Below, one piece after another: positions 14,359-21,914 of a stretch of DNA of 28,711 bases. Each line of letters opens with the position of its first letter. The first letter of the stretch is position 1. The translations under genes and the position numbers were made by a program. The stretch lies in NCBI GenBank assembly GCA_964502465.1, contig CAZCWX010000225.1, forward strand, positions 1-28,711. Reading direction: 5' to 3'. The DNA is from CAZCWX01 sp964502465. Lineage in GTDB: Bacteria > Desulfobacterota > Binatia > Bin18. The notes below the pieces were generated by a model. The model ran no database searches. It was given only the letters and a program-made list of their open reading frames with translations, and had not been told where the DNA came from.

Positions 14359-14906
14359 AAAAGTGGTTCGCCCTCTCGGCTATCGGCCGAGATCGGCCTG
14401 GTATTGTTGCTGATCTCGCCGAACTCATCTATGAATGTGACTGCAATCTTGAAGACTCCAGCATGACCATTCTTGGCGGCGAGTTCGCCGTGCTGCTCCT
14501 TCTCTCAGGTCAAGAAGCTGATGTAGAACGCCGCCTGTCCAGCGCGTGTAAGCGGTTGGAATGGGAGAAACGCCTGACTGTGTTTTTCCGGCCGCTTGAA
14601 AACGAACCTGTACGCTATGGTGCCGGAGAGCGTACCATTTCGTATGAGCTACAGGCGACAGGAGTAGACAAAGCGGGGATCGTTGCGCGCATCGCTCGCT
14701 GCCTGGCTGACCAGGGCATCAATATCACCCAGATGCAGACGCACTCCCGCCCTGAGCCAGGAAGTGGGACGGCAATTTACACCATGCGCATGCGCATGGA
14801 GGTCCCCACCACTGTTGGCATACCGGCTTTGCGTGAGCGACTCGAGCGCATCGCCGACGCATTGCACATCCATATCGATCTGACTCCTGGAAACAGCCGA
14901 GAGTGA
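14355..14906 (+). CDS. Tandem ACT-domain protein, GcvR-like
   Basis: A 183-residue protein made of two ACT domains: about 1-80 (FALSAIGRDRPGIVADLAELIYE; DSSMTILGGEFAVLLLL) and about 95-175 (YELQATGVDKAGIVARIARCLAD; INITQMQTHS). The layout matches GcvR, the glycine-cleavage repressor partner, and related amino-acid-sensing proteins. ACT pairs bind small ligands, often amino acids, at the domain interface. The ATG at 14355 overlaps the sirtuin stop by 4 nt and has AAGGAG at 14341-14346. The coupling to a sirtuin is unusual. No gcv genes are in the window, so the target is unknown. Confidence 0.9.
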   Translation: MKKWFALSAIGRDRPGIVADLAELIYECDCNLEDSSMTILGGEFAVLLLLSGQEADVERRLSSACKRLEWEKRLTVFFRPLENEPVRYGAGERTISYELQATGVDKAGIVARIARCLADQGINITQMQTHSRPEPGSGTAIYTMRMRMEVPTTVGIPALRERLERIADALHIHIDLTPGNSRE

Positions 14907-14968
14907 CCTCGTCGAACCACATGAAATTGGCACAGTCCCTGACAGAAATCCTCCCGCGCTTCGCGCTT

Positions 14969-14989
14969 CCCCCCTTTTTCAAAGGGGGG
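14969..14989. repeat. C/G-rich palindromic intergenic hairpin
   Basis: CCCCCCTTT (14969-14977), a 3-nt loop and AAAGGGGGG (14981-14989) form a perfect 9-bp stem, followed by another AAAGGGGGG-like run. This kind of element is often dispersed between genes in environmental bacterial genomes. It sits in the 174-bp gap between the ACT protein and the 3-hydroxyisobutyrate dehydrogenase-like gene and may also limit read-through. Confidence 0.7.
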
Positions 14990-15080
14990 AAAGGGGGGAT
15001 TTATTCACGTTCAGTTATGAAGTGTACCAATCTTCTGAGGTTTGACTTAGACCAATCTCATCACCAAGAAGGAGCAACAC

Positions 15081-15983
15081 ATGAAACTGGGATTTATCGG
15101 CCTAGGCAATATGGGGAACCCAATGGCGCTCAATCTGATCAAGGCCGGGCATTCGCTTCAGGTCTGTGATCTGCGACGTGAAGCGGCCGCGAATCTTGAA
15201 GAAGCCGGAGCCACCTGGACGAACTCTGCTCGAGAGGCAGCGACAGGAGTGGAAGTCGTATTTCTGTCCCTTCCTATGCCGGCAGATGTGGAACGGGTCG
15301 TGTTAGCAGACACTGGCGTACTCGCTGGCATGAAAGCAGGCGGAACCATTGTCGATATGAGCACCAATTCACCAACAGTTGTGCGCAATCTTGCTGAACA
15401 GGCGAAAACCAAGGGAGTCGCGTTTCTCGATGCTCCCGTCAGTGGTGGAGTACGGGGGGCACGCAACGCGACGCTGGCCATCATGGCCGGCGGAGAAAAA
15501 GCGGTCTACGATACGTGTGAACCCCTCCTCAAAACAATGGGCGCAAATGTGTTCTATGCTGGCCAGATCGGTGCTGGAAATGTCGTCAAGCTGGTTAACA
15601 ACATGCTCGCCTTCATCAACATGATGGGCGCAGCCGAAGCAATCGTGTTGGGCACCAAAGCCGGCGTTGATCCTAACGTCCTCTGGCAAGCAGTCAAAGC
15701 GAGCAGTGGGGGAAGTTTCACCTGGGAGGCTGGGACCCGCGCAATCTTGCGCGACCGTCTTGCTCCGACTTTTACTGTCGATTTGGCAAGTAAAGACATC
15801 GGGCTTGCTACCAACTTAGCGAAAGAACTTGGGGTCCCACTCGCAATGGGTCACACCGCTGAAGAGTTGATCAAACACTATCAGGCAACCGGCTATGCAA
15901 AGGAAGATATCCTCGCCACTGTCAAAGAACTGGAAAAACAAGTGGGCATCGTCGTACGAGGGACGTGGAAAGAATCCCATTAA
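15081..15983 (+). CDS. NAD(P)-dependent 3-hydroxyisobutyrate dehydrogenase-like oxidoreductase
   Basis: A 300-residue beta-hydroxyacid dehydrogenase. It has the Rossmann motif GFIGLGNMG (4-12), the substrate-binding segment DAPVSGG (117-123), and the catalytic Lys170 with Asn174 (GNVVKLVNNM). Asp30 after the second strand favours NAD over NADP. The family includes 3-hydroxyisobutyrate dehydrogenase, tartronate semialdehyde reductase and glyoxylate/succinic semialdehyde reductases; the exact substrate cannot be told. GAAGGAG stands about 7 nt before the ATG. DAHP synthase follows 20 nt later and is probably co-transcribed. Confidence 0.93.
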   Translation: MKLGFIGLGNMGNPMALNLIKAGHSLQVCDLRREAAANLEEAGATWTNSAREAATGVEVVFLSLPMPADVERVVLADTGVLAGMKAGGTIVDMSTNSPTVVRNLAEQAKTKGVAFLDAPVSGGVRGARNATLAIMAGGEKAVYDTCEPLLKTMGANVFYAGQIGAGNVVKLVNNMLAFINMMGAAEAIVLGTKAGVDPNVLWQAVKASSGGSFTWEAGTRAILRDRLAPTFTVDLASKDIGLATNLAKELGVPLAMGHTAEELIKHYQATGYAKEDILATVKELEKQVGIVVRGTWKESH

Positions 15984-16003
15984 GCCGTCTGGAGCCGCCA
16001 TTC

Positions 16004-17074
16004 ATGCGAGAAACCAACAATTTGCATGTCGTCAACACGACGCCGTTAATCACCCCAACCGAACTCAAAGCTGAGTTGCCTATTTCTGAACGAGCGGCTG
16101 AGACGGTCGCTGGCGCGCGCGACGCCATCAGAGCGCTGCTCCAAGGAGAAGACCCACGCCTGCTCGTTGTTGCAGGCCCGTGTTCCATTCATGATGTGGA
16201 GGCAGCCCGTGATTACGCAAGCCGCCTCCTGAAGGCGCGAGAGGAATTTGACAAGCAGTTGCTCATTCTGATGCGGGTCTACTTTGAGAAGCCCCGCACC
16301 ACAACCGGCTGGAAGGGCTTGATTAACGATCCGCATCTTGACGGCAGCCACGATATGGCAACCGGCCTGCGTTTGGCTCGCAAGCTTTTACTCGACCTCG
16401 CGGAACAGGGTCTGCCTGCGGCAACAGAACTGCTTGACCCAATTACCCCACAGTATATTGCCGACCTGATTAGCTGGACGGCTATTGGCGCACGAACGAG
16501 TGAAAGCCAAACGCATCGGGAGATGACCTCTGGTCTGTCCATGCCAGTGGGCTTTAAGAACAGCACCGATGGAATTATCACGCCTGCAGTCAACGCCATG
16601 GGCGCTGCCCGTCATCCGCACCGCTTCCTGGGCATCAATAGCGAAGGCCAGGTGAGTATTGTGAGCACAACCGGCAATCCCGACTGTCACCTGGTCCTGC
16701 GCGGCGGGACCAACAGGCCTAATTACGATGCTGACAGTATTGCCATTGCCAGCACTGTCCTGGAGCGAGCCGGACTGTGCAAACAAGTCATGGTGGATTG
16801 CAGTCATGACAACGCGCAAAAAGATTTTCGCCGCCAACCGCAAGTGCTGGCGTATCTGGCAGGCCAACTCCGCGCAGGTAATCCACACCTCTTGGGAGTG
16901 ATGATTGAGAGTAACCTTGTGGCAGGGAAGCAGTCTTTCCCCGTTCCCCAAGACCAGTTGGTCTATGGACAGAGTATTACCGATCCGTGTGTCGATTTTC
17001 CGACCACACGCTCTATGCTACACGAGTTAGCCGATGCCGCTGCAAGCGGACCAATTCTTATAGCGGCCCACTAA
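16004..17074 (+). CDS. aroG: 3-deoxy-7-phosphoheptulonate (DAHP) synthase, class I
   Basis: A 356-residue class I DAHP synthase, the first enzyme of the shikimate pathway, joining phosphoenolpyruvate and erythrose 4-phosphate. Family motifs: LLVVAGPCSIHD, RVYFEKPRTTTGWKGLINDP, ATELLDPITPQYIADLISWTAIGARTSESQ (read in part), GFKNSTDG, the Cys and His of VDCSHDNAQK, and DPCVDF near the end. The ATG at 16004 gives the normal length and has GGAG at 15991-15994. A GTG at 15965 would overlap the previous gene and is less likely. The feedback type (Phe, Tyr or Trp) is not evident. Its stop overlaps the convergent PNPOx-like gene by 4 nt. Confidence 0.95.
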   Translation: MRETNNLHVVNTTPLITPTELKAELPISERAAETVAGARDAIRALLQGEDPRLLVVAGPCSIHDVEAARDYASRLLKAREEFDKQLLILMRVYFEKPRTTTGWKGLINDPHLDGSHDMATGLRLARKLLLDLAEQGLPAATELLDPITPQYIADLISWTAIGARTSESQTHREMTSGLSMPVGFKNSTDGIITPAVNAMGAARHPHRFLGINSEGQVSIVSTTGNPDCHLVLRGGTNRPNYDADSIAIASTVLERAGLCKQVMVDCSHDNAQKDFRRQPQVLAYLAGQLRAGNPHLLGVMIESNLVAGKQSFPVPQDQLVYGQSITDPCVDFPTTRSMLHELADAAASGPILIAAH

Positions 17075-17562
17075 CGCCCAGACGGTGAAGCGTGGTGTTC
17101 GCGGTCACCACGCTTACCACGATAGACGCGCAACTCGATTGCGCGCCAGACTTCAGGCTGGAGACGGAAGAGCAAGCGCGGTTCAGTCCGCCAGACTGTC
17201 ATGAATTCCTCAACCCGTGGCGCATTGGCAGGATCGCCATGACCCAAATACTTTTCGGCCAATTCGTGATGAATGGGCCAGATGTCGAAATCTGGTAGAC
17301 GCCGCATCTCAGCTTTGCCATCGACCTCGACATGAGCCGGGAACGGCTCCATCGTTTCGATACATAATGAACAACGCGGGTCGCGCATAAGCTGTTTACA
17401 CCAGACTCGTGAAGATGTCCCAGTCAGCCAAAAGCCATCGTCTTTCCACAGCCAAAAAACCGGAACGGTATACGGACGACCATCACGCCGTAGGGTAGCG
17501 ATCACGCCAATGTATGGCTGTGTGAGAAATTCTGCGAGCCTCGCCGCTTTCATACGACTCAT
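17071..17562 (-). CDS. Pyridoxamine 5'-phosphate oxidase-like flavin/F420-binding protein
   Basis: A 163-residue split-barrel protein. The core pattern is YIGVIATLRRDGRPYTVPVFWLWKD, followed by GFWLTGTSSRVWCKQLMRDPRCSLCIE. These are typical of the PNPOx-like family, in which small dimers bind FMN, F420 or heme. The reaction is not assignable. The start at 17562 has a second Met three codons later. The C-terminal tail (GKRGDREHHASPSGR) is encoded by the arms of a hairpin next to the convergent DAHP synthase stop. It is in the same direction as the truncated luciferase-like gene just upstream. Confidence 0.85.
   Translation of the reverse strand: MSRMKAARLAEFLTQPYIGVIATLRRDGRPYTVPVFWLWKDDGFWLTGTSSRVWCKQLMRDPRCSLCIETMEPFPAHVEVDGKAEMRRLPDFDIWPIHHELAEKYLGHGDPANAPRVEEFMTVWRTEPRLLFRLQPEVWRAIELRVYRGKRGDREHHASPSGR
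17084..17118. terminator. Hairpin at the convergent DAHP synthase / PNPOx junction
   Basis: AAGCGTGGTG (17088-17097) pairs perfectly with CACCACGCTT (17106-17115) across an 8-nt loop, and after a one-base bulge the stem extends by three pairs. It begins 10 nt after the DAHP synthase stop and lies inside the last codons of the convergent gene. No T-run follows, so it is only a possible terminator or mRNA 3'-end stabiliser. Confidence 0.4.
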
Positions 17563-17613
17563 AGAGGGAGTGCCTCTCTCAGCTCGTTGTGGTCAGCAAT
17601 CAGCCAAACATCC

Positions 17614-17955
17614 TCACAAAAAGGACGGCATCAGATGCACATGCACGTCACGGATGAGTTTCTCGGGACTGACACCAGGCAACTCGAACGCTATTGGGAC
17701 GGTCACCCCCGCATCAATCACTTTGGTGAGCGCCTCACGACAATGCTCTGGGTTGCCGGCAATGGCAAAGGTATCGATCATCTCCTCAGTGACCACATGC
17801 GCTGGAGGTTCTCCTTTCGCAACCGCGGCAGCGATCCTCTTGGCCTCCTGCGGCGACATCCCGCCACAGGTGAAGAGCGGATGCTCAGGATAGTCGCTCA
17901 TCAGTGTCGTCACTCCGGCAATCATCGGTTTGACCGCTTCACGTGCAACACTCTT
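17614..17955 (-). pseudogene. C-terminal fragment of a luciferase-like (LLM) flavin-dependent oxidoreductase
   Basis: The minus frame encodes the last 110 or so residues of an LLM-class monooxygenase: AREAVKPMIAGVTT, then EEMIDTFAIAGNPEHCREAL and a final strand-helix. Full-length relatives have about 330 residues, and the TIM-barrel N-terminal two thirds is missing. Homology continues upstream of the ATG at 17925 for about ten codons (KSVAREAVKP), then meets an in-frame TAA. The ATG is thus only an internal Met, and the fragment lacks the flavin-binding part. It lies 54 nt downstream of the coxL-like stop. It was probably left by a deletion; a short expressed remnant is unlikely to be active. 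Confidence 0.7.
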
Positions 17956-18008
17956 TTACCTTTCCCATGAGTACCCTCTTTCGTTTGCTAGTCGGCGCGC
18001 GTTCGCTC

Positions 18009-20387
18009 TCATCCCTCATGCCGTGCTCGTTCGATGCACGCCAGCACCCGTTCTGGAGTCAATGGGATCTCATTCACTCGGACACCGAATGGCGCTAACG
18101 CATCAGCGACCGCATTCGCAATCGCTGCGGGAGGGGCAATCGCACCCCCCTCTCCCATACCTTTTATCCCCTTGGGGGTGTAAGGAGATGGGCTCTCAAT
18201 ATGACCAATCTCGACCCGAGGGACATCAGCGGCAGTCGGCGTAAGGTAGTCCATAAGGGTGCCAGTCAAGAACTGGCCATTTTCATCGTAGACAGCTTGT
18301 TCATACAAAACCGTACCGATGCCCTGGGCAACGCCGCCTTGAATCTGGCCGTCCACCACCAGTGGGTTGATGATCGTACCGCAGTCCTCGACCACGATAA
18401 AACGAAGGAGCTTGACCTGGCCAGTTTCAACATCTACTTCAACCGTCGCCAAGTGAGTCGCATTCGCATGAGTCGAGGGCGGCGGTTCATAGTGAGCTGT
18501 CGCTTCCAACCCAGGCTCCTCACCCGTAGGCAGATTGCCAGGCGTAACGATAATATGATGAGCAATCTCTTTGAGAGGGACAAGCGCAACCCCGCCGGTC
18601 TTACGGCGCACACCTCCATCGGCAAGTTCAAGGTCGCTTTCTGGTACCTCACTCAAGCGTGAAGCTACACGCAGGATTTTCTCGCGCAGCTTCGTCGAGG
18701 CCAGGCAGACGGCACCACCGCCGGTCACGGCGCTACGACTTCCCCATGTACCCCAACCATAGGGGACTGCCATGGTATCTCCCTCGATCACCTTTACATC
18801 GGCAAGTGGAACGCCAAGTTCATCCGCTGCTACCTGGGCGAACGTCGTCTCGTGGCTTTGACCGTGTGAGTGGGTACCGACGAGAACTGTCACTTTCCCG
18901 GCTATGTCCATCCTCACAGTTGCAGATTCATACCCACCGAGAGCCAGCCCCATCGACTGGAACGCTTTTGAACTCGGGGCGGTGCCTTCGATGTAACAAC
19001 CAAAGCCTACGCCAATATACCGTCCTTGCTCTCGTAACTGTTGTTGCTGCGCCCGGAACTCCTGGTACCCAAGCATGTCGAGCGCCATTTGCAACGACTC
19101 CTGATGACTCCCGCTTTCGATCTCCGCCCCGATGATGGTCCGATAGGGGTGCTCGTCTTTGCGGATCATATTCCGCAACCGCAGTGCTGCTGGATCAAGA
19201 CCAAGCTTCTGAGCGCCGAGGTCAAGCAACCGCTCGGTGACCAACACTCCGACCGGCAATCCTACCCCACGGTAAGGACCAATGGTGGCCTTGTTGGTCG
19301 CGACCGATAGTGCCTCGAAGCGAAAGGCTGGAACTTTATAGGGGCCAGGCATGGATGAGGCTGCATGTCCAGCCTCAAACCCTGAACCCCAAGGGTAATC
19401 TGAATAAGCCCCAACGTCGCTGATAAACCGCCCTTTCATTCCAAGGATGGTCCCGTCTTTCTCTAAAGCCAATTCAGCTTGTACGACTTGATGCTTAGCG
19501 TGCAAAGACGCAGACAAATGCTCCCGGCGGTCTTCAATCCATTTCACAGGTCGACGTAACCGGCGAGACAGAAAAGCGGCAATCACTTCTTCTGGGAAAA
19601 GGTGGGCTTTGAGGCCGAATCCACCGCCCACGTCCGGAGCAACCACACGGATGTGATGTTCTGGAAAAGTAAGAACGGTCGCTAAATGAGAACGCACCAC
19701 ATGAGGAACCTGCGTCGAAGACCACAAGGTCAACAGGTCAGTAGCCATTTCGTAGCTGGCCAGGCAGCCGCGCGTCTCCATCGGCAGCGCCATATGACGA
19801 CCGGTGACAAAGCGTTCCGCTACGACACAGTCCGCCTCCTGAAATGCTTTGGCGACCTCACCAATTTCAGCCTGCAGGATCTGCATGACATTATCGCCCC
19901 ACTCTTCGTGCACCAGCGCTGAACCAGGCTCCAGGGCTTTCTCCATATCCCAGACAACCTCGATGGGTTCATACTCAATCTCGATTAAGGCAGCGGCATC
20001 TTCGGCAACATACCGGTCGGAGGCAACGACCGCAGCCACTGCTTCCCCCACGAACCGCACCTGCTTCTGTGCCAGGACGGGCCAGTCACACGATTTATGA
20101 GTTGGAGCCTTGGCCGAATCGTACTCAACACGCAACGGTTTGATCGCTTCCGTGATATCTGCACCAGTTAAAACCATCTGGACTCCAGGATGCGTCTGTG
20201 CTGCGTTCACATCTATGCGCAAGATACGCGCATGGGCATACGGGCTCCGCACGAACGCCAACACCAGCGTTCCGGACAGATGGATGTCATCCACGTACCG
20301 GCTCTTGCCTAAGAGCACCCGTGGGTCCTCAACCCGTCGGACCTGCGCCCCTACCATTTTGCCAGTACCAGTCAGGTTGGTCGCCAT
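18009..20387 (-). CDS. Molybdenum hydroxylase large subunit (xanthine dehydrogenase / CoxL-like family)
   Basis: A 792-residue molybdopterin-binding subunit. It has the N-terminal a/b hammerhead domain (RVEDPRVLLGKSRYVDDI; FVGEAVAAVVA), then cofactor-binding segments GGGFGLK and HSHGQSHETT, and the C-terminal GMGEGGAI with the catalytic Glu. The active-site loop reads P-Y-R-G-V-G-L, which is neither the AYxCSFR of true CO dehydrogenase nor the AYRGAGR of form II proteins. It therefore probably hydroxylates an organic aromatic or aldehyde-type substrate. ATG 20387 follows GCGAGGA; a GTG at 20402 overlapping the small-subunit stop is an alternative. It is the last intact gene of a medium-small-large operon. 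Confidence 0.94.
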   Translation of the reverse strand: MATNLTGTGKMVGAQVRRVEDPRVLLGKSRYVDDIHLSGTLVLAFVRSPYAHARILRIDVNAAQTHPGVQMVLTGADITEAIKPLRVEYDSAKAPTHKSCDWPVLAQKQVRFVGEAVAAVVASDRYVAEDAAALIEIEYEPIEVVWDMEKALEPGSALVHEEWGDNVMQILQAEIGEVAKAFQEADCVVAERFVTGRHMALPMETRGCLASYEMATDLLTLWSSTQVPHVVRSHLATVLTFPEHHIRVVAPDVGGGFGLKAHLFPEEVIAAFLSRRLRRPVKWIEDRREHLSASLHAKHQVVQAELALEKDGTILGMKGRFISDVGAYSDYPWGSGFEAGHAASSMPGPYKVPAFRFEALSVATNKATIGPYRGVGLPVGVLVTERLLDLGAQKLGLDPAALRLRNMIRKDEHPYRTIIGAEIESGSHQESLQMALDMLGYQEFRAQQQQLREQGRYIGVGFGCYIEGTAPSSKAFQSMGLALGGYESATVRMDIAGKVTVLVGTHSHGQSHETTFAQVAADELGVPLADVKVIEGDTMAVPYGWGTWGSRSAVTGGGAVCLASTKLREKILRVASRLSEVPESDLELADGGVRRKTGGVALVPLKEIAHHIIVTPGNLPTGEEPGLEATAHYEPPPSTHANATHLATVEVDVETGQVKLLRFIVVEDCGTIINPLVVDGQIQGGVAQGIGTVLYEQAVYDENGQFLTGTLMDYLTPTAADVPRVEIGHIESPSPYTPKGIKGMGEGGAIAPPAAIANAVADALAPFGVRVNEIPLTPERVLACIERARHEG

Positions 20388-20398
20388 AATTCCTCGCC

Positions 20399-20887
20399 TC
20401 ACGCCTCATGTTTCGCCACCGCCTTCACCGCTTCAACAATATTGGCATAACCTGTACAACGGCACAGGTTGCCGGAGAGGCCGTGACGAATTTCTTCTTC
20501 AGTAGGGTGTGGATGTTTCTGCAACAAATCATAAGCACTCATGAGAAAACCTGAGGTACAGAACCCACACTGCAGTGCATGATGATCCCAGAACGCCTGT
20601 TGCAACGGATGCATCTGACCATCTTTCGCCAACCCTTCGACTGTGAGCAACTCTCCGCCCTCAGCTTGCACAGCAAACAGCAGGCACGAACGGACACTGT
20701 CTCCATTGAGCACCACCGTACACGCCCCGCACACCCCATGCTCACAGCCAAGATGGGTTGCGGTCAGTTCGAGATCTTCGCGGAGGAAATCCGCCAGGAG
20801 TTTACGCACCTCGATCGTCCGTTCTACTTCCTGGCCATTGACCCGCAAGCGGACCGTCTTGCGGTCAGTAAATTGTGAGTGAGCCAT
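20399..20887 (-). CDS. Molybdenum hydroxylase iron-sulfur subunit (CoxS-like)
   Basis: A 162-residue protein with two [2Fe-2S] clusters. The plant-ferredoxin-type site is C48, C53, C56 and C68 (GCEHGVCGAC), and the second, all-helical-domain site is C107, C110, C142 and C144 (QCGFC; LCRCTGY). All eight ligands are present. It carries electrons from the molybdenum centre to FAD in the medium subunit. It lies 12 nt after the FAD subunit gene and its end abuts or overlaps the large-subunit gene, as expected for one operon. Confidence 0.96.
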   Translation of the reverse strand: MAHSQFTDRKTVRLRVNGQEVERTIEVRKLLADFLREDLELTATHLGCEHGVCGACTVVLNGDSVRSCLLFAVQAEGGELLTVEGLAKDGQMHPLQQAFWDHHALQCGFCTSGFLMSAYDLLQKHPHPTEEEIRHGLSGNLCRCTGYANIVEAVKAVAKHEA

Positions 20888-20899
20888 AAGTTTTCCTCT

Positions 20900-21760
20900 T
20901 CATTTCCCCCACGCCTCCTTCAGCGCCCGCACGGTTAACACCTTCACCATCCGCCGACGAAATTCAGCCGAGCCATGCACGTCTGATGGTGGATCTACCG
21001 CTTGCGCCGCACATTCAGCTGCTTCTCTGATCGTCTCCTCTTCACCACGACTTCCTTGTACCGCTTTGCCTGCTGCAGGAATACATAACGGCGTCGAATG
21101 TGCCCCGCCCACAGCCAATGAAGCAGAGGTACAGGCACCATTTTGATCAAGCGTGAGTTGGCAAGCGACTGCTGCGAGTGCGAAATCTCCAGGTCGGCGA
21201 CACAATTCCTGAAACCCCCAAGAGGTCTGACCTGCTCCCACTGAAAAACGAATCTCGCAGAGGAGTTCGTGAGGTTCCATCGTTGTCGTGAGGGGCGCGA
21301 GGAAGAAGTTACGAGCAGCAACAGTCCGGGTAGAACGTTCTGTACGCAAGACGAACTGTGCGTCAAGCGTCACTGCTACCAGCGGCCATTCCGCAGCTGG
21401 GTCAGCATGGGCGAGGCTTCCGCCAATCGTCCCCCGATTGCGAATGGCCAGATGTCCAACCTCAACAGCCGCCCGGGACAGTAACGGGAATGTCGCACGA
21501 ACCTCGTCAGAGGTTTCCATCAGACGATGGCGAGTCAGTGCGCCCACACGTAAGGTCCCGTTCTCTTTCTTGATGAAGGACAGCGTTGACAGTCGGTTAA
21601 TGTCAATCAGAGCACTGACTTGGGCCATACGCAGGTTGAGCAAGGGGACAAGGCTTTGTCCGCCCGCCAGGACCTTGGCCCCTTCGCCTTCCTGAGCTAA
21701 GAGGGCGAGTGCTTCCTCGACCGACTCTGCACATACGTAGAGAAATTTCGGCGGTTTCAC
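20900..21760 (-). CDS. Molybdenum hydroxylase FAD-binding subunit (CoxM-like)
   Basis: A 286-residue FAD subunit. The two FAD-binding segments typical of CoxM/XDH medium chains are seen: AKVLAGGQSLVPLLNLR near the start and the GHLAIRNRGTIGGSLAHADPAAEWP region (read as two parts) in the middle. The C-terminal CO-dehydrogenase flavoprotein domain follows. It passes electrons from the iron-sulfur subunit to the acceptor. The GTG start at 21760 has GAGGA about 6 nt upstream. It is the first gene of the three-gene operon, with a promoter-like region at 21821-21849. Confidence 0.95.
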   Translation of the reverse strand: MKPPKFLYVCAESVEEALALLAQEGEGAKVLAGGQSLVPLLNLRMAQVSALIDINRLSTLSFIKKENGTLRVGALTRHRLMETSDEVRATFPLLSRAAVEVGHLAIRNRGTIGGSLAHADPAAEWPLVAVTLDAQFVLRTERSTRTVAARNFFLAPLTTTMEPHELLCEIRFSVGAGQTSWGFQELCRRPGDFALAAVACQLTLDQNGACTSASLAVGGAHSTPLCIPAAGKAVQGSRGEEETIREAAECAAQAVDPPSDVHGSAEFRRRMVKVLTVRALKEAWGK

Positions 21761-21820
21761 AGCCAGTCCTCATTCCTTCTTTCTTCTGCGTGAGCAGCAG
21801 AAATTTTTTCTCGCGTTGCG

Positions 21821-21849
21821 AGTGTGGCAGCGGCTCACCACACTGTCAA
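21821..21849 (-). promoter_or_regulatory. Putative promoter with inverted-repeat operator of the coxMSL-like operon
   Basis: On the minus strand TTGACA (21849-21844) is followed after 17 bp by CACACT (21826-21821), a weak -10. The spacer lies within a perfect 7-bp inverted repeat, AGTGTGG (21821-21827) and CCACACT (21838-21844), with 10 bp between. A repressor binding the repeat would cover the promoter. Translation starts at 21760. Confidence 0.4.
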
Positions 21850-21914
21850 GTGAACGTCGGAGGATTGCAGCACTGAGCACAACGCAGCACAATCGGAAAT
21901 TTTTTGGAGACGAC

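Noticed and set aside
18009..20387. Annotation of the large subunit as aerobic CO dehydrogenase
   Set aside because: The CO-specific AYxCSFR loop is absent; PYRGVG stands in its place.
21783..21809. Hairpin with T-run (TTCTGC / GCAGAA then Ts) as an intrinsic terminator
   Set aside because: The T-run follows the stem only on the + strand, where no gene ends nearby; on the minus strand, which carries the genes, it would be an A-run.
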